Below the pieces are notes generated by a model that saw only the letters and a program-made list of their open reading frames with translations, had not been told where the DNA came from and searched no databases. The position numbers and the translations under genes were made by a program. Positions 7,974-14,041 of a stretch of 16,921 bases of DNA are shown here, piece by piece; the stretch's first letter is position 1; each line of letters opens with the position of its first letter. This stretch comes from JBBIRM01 sp037441765. GTDB lineage: Bacteria > Desulfobacterota > BSN033 > UBA1163. The stretch is taken from the NCBI GenBank assembly GCA_037441765.1, contig JBBIRM010000050.1, positions 1 through 16,921 of the forward strand, given 5' to 3'.

Positions 7974-9119
7974 CTATCTTTTTGAATATTTTTCCATCAT
8001 CTTTACAAATTCTCCAAAGAGATACTGGGTATCGTGAGGTCCTGGCGAGGCCTCTGGATGATATTGAACGGAAAAGATTGGAAGTTCTCTATGCCTCATT
8101 GCCTCTAAGGTCTGATCATTGAGGTTGATCTGGGTTAATTCCACCTCTTCTTGTGGAAGAGAATGGATATCCACGCAGAACCCATGATTCTGGGAGGTGA
8201 TGAAGACCTTCCCTGTTGCAAGATCCTTTACAGGTTGATTGGCTCCCCGATGACCAAATTTTAACTTAAATGTCCTTCCCCCCATGGCTAATCCCAAAAG
8301 TTGGTGTCCAAGGCAGATACCAAAGATAGGTTTTTTACCCATGAGTTGGCGGATGGTTTCAACCGCATAAGGAACGCCCTCAGGGTCTCCTGGTCCATTG
8401 GAGAGGAGAACCCCATCAGGTTTATAGGAGAGAATCGTTTCCAAAGAGGCGGATGCAGGTAAGACCACCACTTCACAGTTCCAGTCTCGAAGGCAGCGGA
8501 GGATATTGAACTTCACACCAAAATCCATAACAACCACCCTGAATCGAGAGTGGAGGTTGGAAGGTGGAGTATGGTGAGTTAAAAATTGAAAATCGTTCTT
8601 TTCCGTCCATTGATAGGGCTTATTACAGGTTACCTCCTTGACCAGATCACGACCGATAAGGCCTGGAGAGGCTTTAGCCTTTTCAATCAGTCGGTCTTTA
8701 TTTAAATCCTCGGTGGAGACAATGGCCTTCATAGCCCCTCTTATCCTAATATGTTTTGTGATTGCCCGGGTGTCTATTCCCTCCACCCCCATTATGCGAT
8801 GTTCGATCAGATAATCGGAAAGGGATCGATCCGCTCGCCAGTTGCTAAAGAGAGAAGTATTTTCTTTTATGATAAAACCTTCAACCTTGGGGTCCTGCGA
8901 TTCAATATCCATCTCATTGATCCCATAATTTCCGATAAGGGGATATGTCATAATGACGATTTGGCCTTTATAGGAAGGGTCGGTCAGAATTTCCTGATAA
9001 CCTGTCATGCTCGTATTGAAAACGAGTTCGCCTGTTTTTTCACCAGGGAATCCGAAGGATTTTCCTTCGAATACGGTCCCATCCTCCAGAGCCAGTATGG
9101 CTTTCTGATTCGATACCAT
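7974..9119 (-). CDS. carA: Carbamoyl-phosphate synthase small (glutaminase) subunit
   Basis: CarA hydrolyses glutamine and passes ammonia to CarB. The 381-aa protein has the CPSase small-chain N-terminal domain (about 1-150: FPGEKTGELVFNTSMTGYQE, DPSYKGQIVIMTYPLIGNYG). This is followed by a class-I (triad) glutamine amidotransferase domain from about 190. The nucleophile elbow is GICLGHQ (C269), and the His/Glu pair lies in QYHPEASPGPHD (about H354/E356). GVLLSNGPGDP and FGHRGANQPV, typical of CarA, are present. Length is normal. The start at ATG 9119 is preceded by a weak GGG-rich site. The gene follows a leader containing a promoter, an intrinsic terminator and a short open frame, described separately. 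That arrangement suggests premature termination controls carAB. Confidence 0.98.
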   Translation of the reverse strand: MVSNQKAILALEDGTVFEGKSFGFPGEKTGELVFNTSMTGYQEILTDPSYKGQIVIMTYPLIGNYGINEMDIESQDPKVEGFIIKENTSLFSNWRADRSLSDYLIEHRIMGVEGIDTRAITKHIRIRGAMKAIVSTEDLNKDRLIEKAKASPGLIGRDLVKEVTCNKPYQWTEKNDFQFLTHHTPPSNLHSRFRVVVMDFGVKFNILRCLRDWNCEVVVLPASASLETILSYKPDGVLLSNGPGDPEGVPYAVETIRQLMGKKPIFGICLGHQLLGLAMGGRTFKLKFGHRGANQPVKDLATGKVFITSQNHGFCVDIHSLPQEEVELTQINLNDQTLEAMRHRELPIFSVQYHPEASPGPHDTQYLFGEFVKMMEKYSKR

Positions 9120-9131
9120 AGAATCCCAAAC

Positions 9132-9209
9132 TTACCCCATAAAAAAAGACCCCCGATCCCGATTAAACAGGATCGAGGGCCCGGGGATCTGTTTCCCTTG
9201 TTTGACCAT
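9132..9209 (-). CDS. Possible 25-codon carA leader peptide
   Basis: An ATG at 9209 opens a frame of 25 codons that runs straight through the leader terminator and ends with TAA at 9134-9132, 12 nt before carA. The predicted peptide starts MVKQGKQIPGPS and ends SFFMG. Only a weak GGA-type ribosome binding site lies upstream. The position resembles the pyrBI leader peptide of enteric bacteria, where ribosomes following RNA polymerase closely prevent hairpin formation. A frame this short in a GC-rich patch can occur by chance, so I hold this lightly. Confidence 0.28.
   Translation of the reverse strand: MVKQGKQIPGPSILFNRDRGSFFMG
9141..9179 (-). terminator. Intrinsic terminator / attenuator in the carA leader
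   Basis: On the minus strand CCCUCGAUCC (9179-9170) pairs with GGAUCGGGGG (9159-9150), giving 10 pairs including one G-U and a 10-nt loop. An unbroken run of seven U (9147-9141) follows two bases later. It ends 21 nt upstream of the carA ATG and lies downstream of a candidate promoter, so it should act as an attenuator. A competing 6-bp helix is possible between GAUCCC (9189-9184) and GGGAUC (9160-9155), which would break the terminator stem. It could also be read as the end of the upstream ABM gene transcript. Confidence 0.75.
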
Positions 9210-9235
9210 AATTATTTTTTCCAATCTTATTAATA

Positions 9236-9264
9236 TTTTTACCACACCAACTACTACTTGTCAA
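9236..9264 (-). promoter_or_regulatory. Candidate sigma-70 promoter of carAB
   Basis: The minus strand shows a perfect TTGACA (9264-9259), a 17-bp spacer, and TAAAAA (9241-9236) as a partial -10. Transcription would begin near 9229 and give a leader of about 110 nt holding the short open frame and the terminator. The -35 is strong and the -10 only fair. Confidence 0.55.
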
Positions 9265-9314
9265 TAGGATATTCAGGTCTTGCTCAATCTTTTTTTACAA
9301 ACCTTCGCGCGTCT

Positions 9315-9602
9315 TTATGCATGGACATAGATTTTTGTCTTTGTGGGCCTGGCCATTATTTTTTCAATCTTTGCCTGAATCTTTTTTCTTTCAGGATTTT
9401 TCTCCCATGCTTTCCAGTCATCCAGGCTCTGCCATGTGGTGATGACGATATAATTATGGGGATCATCAAGTGCCCGGAGTGTCTCCCCAGATATATAGCC
9501 CTTTGATGGGATTGCCTTGGTCCTTAATTCCCTAAGCAGTTTTGAGAAATCCGACTCCTTTCCCTTCTTCACCTTCCGGTCTATAATGATCCTTACAGTC
9601 AT
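9315..9602 (-). CDS. ABM-domain (antibiotic biosynthesis monooxygenase-like) small protein
   Basis: The 95-aa protein has the pattern of the ABM / dimeric alpha-beta barrel family (PF03992). It starts with an MTVRIIIDRKVKKGKESDF strand-helix unit, has GYISGETLRALDDPHNYIVITTWQSL in the middle, and then a helix with DDWKAWEKNPERKK. Family members include cofactor-free monooxygenases, haem-degrading enzymes and many proteins with no known reaction, so no substrate can be named. The ATG at 9602 has GGAGG about 11 nt upstream and its own well-formed promoter, so it is probably a single-gene unit between the nitrogen and carAB operons. No clear terminator follows it before the carA promoter. Confidence 0.75.
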   Translation of the reverse strand: MTVRIIIDRKVKKGKESDFSKLLRELRTKAIPSKGYISGETLRALDDPHNYIVITTWQSLDDWKAWEKNPERKKIQAKIEKIMARPTKTKIYVHA

Positions 9603-9626
9603 AGCCCTTCCCCTCCTTTTTTTCCA

Positions 9627-9655
9627 ATCATATCAATTCTTTTAGTCAATTTCAA
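9627..9655 (-). promoter_or_regulatory. Sigma-70-type promoter for the ABM-domain gene
   Basis: The minus strand reads TTGAAA (9655-9650), exactly 17 bp, then TATGAT (9632-9627). Both hexamers are close to consensus. It ends 24 bp before the ATG of the small ABM gene, with GGAGG between. Confidence 0.6.
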
Positions 9656-9698
9656 GTAAAAAAATTCTAACCTTTGATGGGTGGGAAATCAAATGAAT

Positions 9699-9764
9699 AA
9701 GGTAGAGATACCCTCTAAAATCCTATAAAGCGGATCGCTTCGTAGATCCCCACATCCCTACCTT
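9699..9764. repeat. Long imperfect inverted repeat at the 3' end of the glutamate synthase operon
   Basis: AAGGTAGAGAT (9699-9709) and ATCCCTACCTT (9754-9764) form an 11-bp stem with one G-U-type mismatch around a 44-nt middle. The middle can fold further: AAGCG-ATC-CGCTT on the minus strand, and GGATC with GATCC. The right arm includes the TAG stop of the small gene ending at 9758. A T6 run (9763-9768) overlaps the outer edge of the right arm on the plus strand only. In the minus direction it has no U-tract and is not a standard terminator. It may be a 3'-end stabilising or processing structure. Confidence 0.4.
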
Positions 9765-10009
9765 TTTTCGCAGAGCCTTTTGATAAAATTAAGGTAGTGA
9801 TAAAGAAGGAAGTATTCATCCATTACATTTGGTGAAGGGGATTCTTTCTCCATCTCTCCCTGAGCGATTCGATTCAAACATACCAGTGCTTTCTCAATCA
9901 GATTAAGAACGAGTTTCCTGAAACGGGTTAGAGGATCGAGGAGAGGGCTTTCCTCGTCGCTTTCCTTTTTAGGAGGGGAGACAAGCTTTAAATAGCGGGT
10001 TTCCTCCAT
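9758..10009 (-). CDS. Small hypothetical protein, last gene of the glutamate synthase operon
   Basis: I do not recognise this family. The frame opens with GTG at 10018, but GGAGG sits immediately against that codon. ATG 10009, eight bases downstream of GGAGG, is the better start and gives 83 residues. The N-terminal third is polar and acidic (PPKKESDEESPLLDP). The rest looks helical, with a leucine-rich amphipathic stretch (TRFRKLVLNLIEKALVCLNRI) and an aromatic segment (DEYFLLYHYLNFIKRL). Cysteines are single and do not form a cluster motif. It lies 33 nt after the GXGXG-domain gene and is probably co-transcribed with it, so a role as an accessory or regulatory subunit of the glutamate synthase is possible but unproven. 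Confidence 0.6.
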   Translation of the reverse strand: MEETRYLKLVSPPKKESDEESPLLDPLTRFRKLVLNLIEKALVCLNRIAQGEMEKESPSPNVMDEYFLLYHYLNFIKRLCEKR

Positions 10010-10042
10010 AAAGGCCACCTCCTTTTTGTGGGAGCCTAACCT

Positions 10043-10780
10043 CTAATAAGCATAAATTCTGCCATAGGGCCTTAAATGGGTGGGGAGAAGTTTAATAAAC
10101 TCCTTCTCCATCACTTTGTTTAAGGATAGACCAAAATCTTCACAGTATTCCTTTAGAAAAAGCCTCAGCCATTGTTCGTCCAATTGATTCACTGGAGAGA
10201 TGGATACCTCCTTTCCAAGTTGGAAAGGGTCTACGTTCCCTCGGAGATAGATTACTCCACCGTGCATTCCAGTTCCTGTAAAGTTACCTGTGATTGAGCC
10301 ATCCCCGTTTAATCCGAGAAGAATAATTACTCCTCCTGCCTGATACTCTCCAAGAAAATCTCTTGCAGTTCCGCCAATGATGATGACAGGGTTTTTTTTC
10401 TTGTAGGATTTCATGTGGATCCCCACACGATATCCAGCGTTTCCTCGGATAAAGAGTTTTCCTCCTCTCATCCCGTATCCAAGGACATCTCCAGCATCGC
10501 CATGGATAACTACTTTACCACCATTCATCGTGTTAGCCACCCCGTCTTGGGCATTTGAAGAAGTGACAATGGTGGGGCCATCCATAAAGGCGGCCAGGTC
10601 ATTTCCGGCTACCCCTTCAATCTCGATCATTATTTTTCCTCGAATCCCATCACCAATATATCGTTGTCCATTGACGTTTCGAAGGACGATCTCCTTTGCC
10701 CCATGGCGGATGGCTTGATGGATCTTTTCGTTTAATTCCCGGTAATGAAGATTTTTTGAATCGATCTCAACCCTTTTCAT
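10043..10780 (-). CDS. Glutamate synthase GXGXG (alpha-subunit domain 3) protein
   Basis: This 245-aa protein corresponds to the C-terminal right-handed beta-helix domain of bacterial GltB (PF01493), here a separate polypeptide. The repeated glycine pattern is obvious across residues 45-180: GDGIRG, NGGKVVIHGDAGDVLGYGMRGGKLFIRGNAGYRVG, IIGGTARDFLGEYQAGG and TGTGMHGGVIYLRG. In full-length GltB this domain has a structural role, holding the amidotransferase and FMN domains in register. A C-terminal segment of about 50 residues after the helix contains a short helical region and the ending LRPYGRIYAY. Its ATG overlaps the stop of the FAD oxidoreductase gene (ATGA, 4 nt), which indicates translational coupling. 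The name gltB domain 3 fits; I give no symbol because it is only part of GltB. Confidence 0.93.
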   Translation of the reverse strand: MKRVEIDSKNLHYRELNEKIHQAIRHGAKEIVLRNVNGQRYIGDGIRGKIMIEIEGVAGNDLAAFMDGPTIVTSSNAQDGVANTMNGGKVVIHGDAGDVLGYGMRGGKLFIRGNAGYRVGIHMKSYKKKNPVIIIGGTARDFLGEYQAGGVIILLGLNGDGSITGNFTGTGMHGGVIYLRGNVDPFQLGKEVSISPVNQLDEQWLRLFLKEYCEDFGLSLNKVMEKEFIKLLPTHLRPYGRIYAY

Positions 10781-12042
10781 CTTAAATTTAATAGCCTCTT
10801 TTTTCTCAATTCCTTCGGGAAGGAGACAAGACCAAATGATCCATTAAGAAATTGCTTCTTAAACCCTTTCGCTTTAATTCCTTCCCTGATTAGCCAGGTA
10901 AAAATTCCTGCTCGATCGATATCCCCAATAAAGAGTGCACCCACCACCACATCGTCTTTTAAAACGATCTTTCGATAAACGTTTATATTTCGGTCAAATT
11001 TTTTGATCACCTGGTATCCATCCTTAGAAGGAGGATTGACGATGCCCATGGAAATGGTCGGGATATGGGCTATCTCTATAGAGTTCATCATAAAGCCTCC
11101 TCCATATCGGTAATCCCGATTGCCAGCCATCTGATATCCCGCTACCTTTCCCTGAAGATATGCATTGGGCCATATGGGATTTGTCCGATAACATTTCATC
11201 ACGTTATCATAAGCCTCTGTCACATCCCCTGCTGAATAGACCCCTGGGAGGTTTGTCTCCATTCGGTCATTGACAAAGATTCCTTTTCCAATATGAAGAT
11301 CGCTCCCTTTAAAGAGATCAACATTTGGGACAACACCAATGGCAACCACCACCAGTTGAGCCTTTATTACCTTTCCATCCGCAAGACGCACCGATTCAAC
11401 GCGATCTACCCCATGGATGGCCTCAACTGTATTGGAGGTAATCAGTTGAATTCCTTCCTTCTTCAGTTTCTTTTCAAGAATGAGAGAGGCTGTCTCATCC
11501 ATGGTTAGGCTAAGGATATGGTTTGCCAACTCCACAATGGTTACATCTATGTTTCTCTTCCTTAAGGCCTCGGCAGCCTTCAACCCGATCAGACCACCCC
11601 CAATGACGATCGCCCTCTGGACCTCCTTTAAAATTGATAGGATTTTTTTTGCATCCTCCAGTTTTGTAAAGGTATAAACACCTGATGTATGAAGGCCATC
11701 TATTTTTGGAAGAAAAGGTTTTCCCCCGGTGGAGATGAGGAGTTGATCGTAGAAGACTTTTTCCCCATCTTCCAGTTCGATTGCCTTCTTGTCAAAATTG
11801 ACCCTCACCACCTGCCTTCCCAAGAGGGGTTGGATAAGGTTCTTCTCATAGAAATCTTTGGGCCGGTAATAGAGCCTTTCTAAGGTGATTTCTCCAGTTA
11901 AAAGATAAGAAATGAGGGGACGGGAATATACGAAATGGGGTTCCTCAGAGACGACCGTGATAGGGAGATTAGGGTCAACCTTACGAATCGCCTCTATTGC
12001 TCCCACTGCTGATGCTGAATTTCCAATGATAACAATCCCCAT
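10777..12042 (-). CDS. FAD/NAD(P)-dependent oxidoreductase, probable electron-input subunit of the split glutamate synthase
   Basis: This 421-aa flavoprotein is of the NirB / rubredoxin-reductase type. It has an N-terminal FAD fold with IVIIGNSASAVGAIEAIR (3-20), a central NAD(P)H fold with AIVIGGGLIGLKAAEALRKR (144-163), the ATG-like LLISTGGKPFLP (101-112), and the second FAD motif GVYSAGDVTEAYD (267-279). There is no redox-active CxxC, so it is not a disulfide reductase. It begins 3 nt after the polyferredoxin stop, with GGAAGG before the ATG, and overlaps the GXGXG gene by 4 nt. By analogy with GltD it should move electrons between NAD(P)H and the ferredoxin clusters and on to FMN. It differs from GltD in lacking the N-terminal cluster domain, which here is a separate protein. 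Confidence 0.9.
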   Translation of the reverse strand: MGIVIIGNSASAVGAIEAIRKVDPNLPITVVSEEPHFVYSRPLISYLLTGEITLERLYYRPKDFYEKNLIQPLLGRQVVRVNFDKKAIELEDGEKVFYDQLLISTGGKPFLPKIDGLHTSGVYTFTKLEDAKKILSILKEVQRAIVIGGGLIGLKAAEALRKRNIDVTIVELANHILSLTMDETASLILEKKLKKEGIQLITSNTVEAIHGVDRVESVRLADGKVIKAQLVVVAIGVVPNVDLFKGSDLHIGKGIFVNDRMETNLPGVYSAGDVTEAYDNVMKCYRTNPIWPNAYLQGKVAGYQMAGNRDYRYGGGFMMNSIEIAHIPTISMGIVNPPSKDGYQVIKKFDRNINVYRKIVLKDDVVVGALFIGDIDRAGIFTWLIREGIKAKGFKKQFLNGSFGLVSFPKELRKKRLLNLR

Positions 12043-12045
12043 CTT

Positions 12046-12486
12046 TTATCCTTCCCGATATTCAAGTGCTTGATTCGGACAATTTGCGACGCAGGCTGGG
12101 ATTTCCCTACCTGCACAAAGATCACATTTTAAAGCAACCTTCCTTCCGTTCAGATCCCTCTGGATGACGCCATAAGGGCAGACCATTACACACATCCAGC
12201 ACCCCACACATTGTTCTTTATGGTGGAGAATGGCCCCTGTTTTTTCATCCCGATAAAGTGCTCCACTCATGCATGCCTCAAGGCAATAGGGTTCTTCACA
12301 ATGACGGCACTGGAGTGCAAAGGAGATGCTCCCCTTCTCCTCAACCATTATTCTGGGAAGGGCTCTGGGTTTTTCAATTTTAAAGGCCTTTATGATATCC
12401 TTAGATTTTGAATGCTCCACAATACAATGGATTTCGCAGAGCCGACATCCCATACAGAATTCTTCTTTGACAAAGATACGTTTCAT
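12046..12486 (-). CDS. Polyferredoxin with four [4Fe-4S] motifs (HycB/NrfC/CooF-like)
   Basis: This 146-aa electron carrier has sixteen cysteines in four groups: C11/14/17/21, C60/63/68/72, C93/96/99/103 and C121/124/132/136. That is the layout of HycB, NrfC and CooF, which carry four [4Fe-4S] clusters. The frame is open further up to a TTG at 12552, inside the preceding gene. I chose ATG 12486 because homologous sequence starts at MKRIFVKEEFCMGC. It has only a weak ribosome binding site and sits 40 nt after the preceding stop, so translation may depend on coupling. Placed between the FMN subunit and the FAD oxidoreductase, it most likely passes electrons between them. Confidence 0.9.
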   Translation of the reverse strand: MKRIFVKEEFCMGCRLCEIHCIVEHSKSKDIIKAFKIEKPRALPRIMVEEKGSISFALQCRHCEEPYCLEACMSGALYRDEKTGAILHHKEQCVGCWMCVMVCPYGVIQRDLNGRKVALKCDLCAGREIPACVANCPNQALEYREG

Positions 12487-12526
12487 GTTGCTCAATCTAT
12501 CAAACCAAGATATTTTGACATTTATA

Positions 12527-14041
12527 TCACCTTCCTGCTGGCAAAACCCCAAGTATCTCCAATTCTGTATCGGTGAGTCCTATTCCACGAAGTGCCAATC
12601 TATTTCCACGAAGGGATTCAATGGCATTTATTCCCATCCCACCCAACATCTCTTTGATCTCATGGCTCCATGCATTGATGAGATTGACCAGTCTTTCTGT
12701 GGCAATGTCTGGATTGAGCCTCTTTTCGAGATACGGGTCCTGGGTGGCAATTCCCCAATTGCACTTCCCTGTATAACATTTTTGGCAGACATGACAGCCC
12801 ATGGCGATGAGGGAGGCTGTGCCGATATAGACTGCATCTGCGCCCAGGGCGATTGCCTTAGAAACGTCCGCGCTGTTGCGAAATCCTCCAGCCACAATGA
12901 TTGAAGCCTGATGCCGGATTCCTTCTTCACGTAGACGCTGGTCTACCGAGGCTAAGGCAAACTCAATGGGGATCCCGACATTGTCTCGAATTACCATGGG
13001 CGAAGCCCCTGTTCCTCCTCGAAAACCATCCAGGGCTATGATATCTGCACCTGCTCTCACCATTCCGCTTGCAATAGCAGGAGAGTTGTGAACTGCAGCG
13101 ATCTTTACTGAGATGGGCTTGGTATATCGGGTTGCCTCCTTTAGCGCAAAGATGAGCATCCTCAGATCTTCAATGGAGTAGATATCATGTTGGGGGGCAG
13201 GGGAGAGGGCGTCTGTGCCCTTAGGGATCATCCTCGTCTTTGAGATGTCCTCAACAACCTTTTCACCGGGGAGGTGACCACCTATGCCAGGCTTTGCCCC
13301 TTGCCCGATCTTAATTTCAATAGCCGCAGCAGTATCAAGATACTCTTTATGGACACCAAATCGGCCTGAGGCCACTTGAACGATTGTATTCTTCCCATAT
13401 TTATAGAGATTTGGGTGAAGACCACCTTCGCCAGTGTTATAATAGGTTCCAAGTTTTTCAGCAGCCCTTGCAAGAGATTCACAGGCATTGTAACTGATAG
13501 CCCCATATGACATTGCTGAAAAGAGGATTGGCGTTTCCAATTTGAGTTGGGGTGGTAGAGGAGTCTTCAATTTTAGAGTCTCCTGAGTGTAATCCAATTC
13601 CAATTTTTTAGGTTTTCTTCCAAGATAGGTTCTCAATTCCATCGGTTCCCTTAAGGGGTCTATAGAAGGATTTGTTACCTGACTGGCATTGAGAAGAAGG
13701 TGATCCCAATAGACAGGATAGGGCCGATCGTTCCCCATTCCAGTGAGAAGAACCCCTCCTGTCTCAGCCTGCTTAAAGATATTTCGGATAGCCCAGGGTG
13801 TCCAGTTTCCATTTGGCCGGAAATCGAGTGGATTCTGCCTGACCGTCAGTGCATTGGTAGGGCACAGGGTGACGCAACGATGGCATCCCACGCAGAGTTC
13901 TTCCTTAGAAATAACCTCATCGGTTTCAGGGTCGTATGAGTGTCCTTTAAAAGCACACTGTCTAACACACACCTGGCACTGAATACACCGATTGCGGTTT
14001 CTCTCGATCTGAAATTCGGGTTCGAGGTGACTCAAATTCAT
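12527..14041 (-). CDS. Glutamate synthase, ferredoxin-plus-FMN catalytic subunit (archaeal-type GltB domain 2)
   Basis: This subunit carries the synthase reaction, making glutamate from 2-oxoglutarate and ammonia on FMN. Residues 15-65 hold two [4Fe-4S] motifs (C19/22/25/29 and C50/53/56/60). The TIM-barrel domain (PF01645, about 160-480) includes YYNTGEGG (200-207), KIGQGAKPGIGGHLPGEKV (244-262), ISVKIAAVHNS (310-320), DGFRGGTGASP (338-348), IVAGGFRNSADVSKAIALGAD (382-402) and GIATQDP (430-436). The conserved iron-sulfur region reads C416-x2-C419-x2-C422-x4-C427. It therefore keeps the [3Fe-4S] spacing C-x5-C-x4-C and adds a fourth cysteine. At 504 aa it has the archaeal/anaerobe length. Its ATG, about 11 nt downstream of AGAGG, lies 80 nt inside the preceding gene. 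Confidence 0.95.
   Translation of the reverse strand: MNLSHLEPEFQIERNRNRCIQCQVCVRQCAFKGHSYDPETDEVISKEELCVGCHRCVTLCPTNALTVRQNPLDFRPNGNWTPWAIRNIFKQAETGGVLLTGMGNDRPYPVYWDHLLLNASQVTNPSIDPLREPMELRTYLGRKPKKLELDYTQETLKLKTPLPPQLKLETPILFSAMSYGAISYNACESLARAAEKLGTYYNTGEGGLHPNLYKYGKNTIVQVASGRFGVHKEYLDTAAAIEIKIGQGAKPGIGGHLPGEKVVEDISKTRMIPKGTDALSPAPQHDIYSIEDLRMLIFALKEATRYTKPISVKIAAVHNSPAIASGMVRAGADIIALDGFRGGTGASPMVIRDNVGIPIEFALASVDQRLREEGIRHQASIIVAGGFRNSADVSKAIALGADAVYIGTASLIAMGCHVCQKCYTGKCNWGIATQDPYLEKRLNPDIATERLVNLINAWSHEIKEMLGGMGINAIESLRGNRLALRGIGLTDTELEILGVLPAGR

Noticed and set aside
9141..9229. PyrR binding loop in the carA leader
   Set aside because: I looked for the conserved AGUCC...GAGAGG-type loop and found no convincing match; attenuation, if real, is probably by another mechanism.
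8751..9233. 160-codon open frame on the plus strand
   Set aside because: It is antisense to the carA N-terminus and its leader. The product shows no family pattern and it lacks a credible ribosome binding site; carA is unmistakable.
12326..12904. 192-codon open frame on the plus strand
   Set aside because: It lies opposite the strongly conserved polyferredoxin and FMN-subunit genes and has an unstructured-looking composition, so it is a shadow frame.
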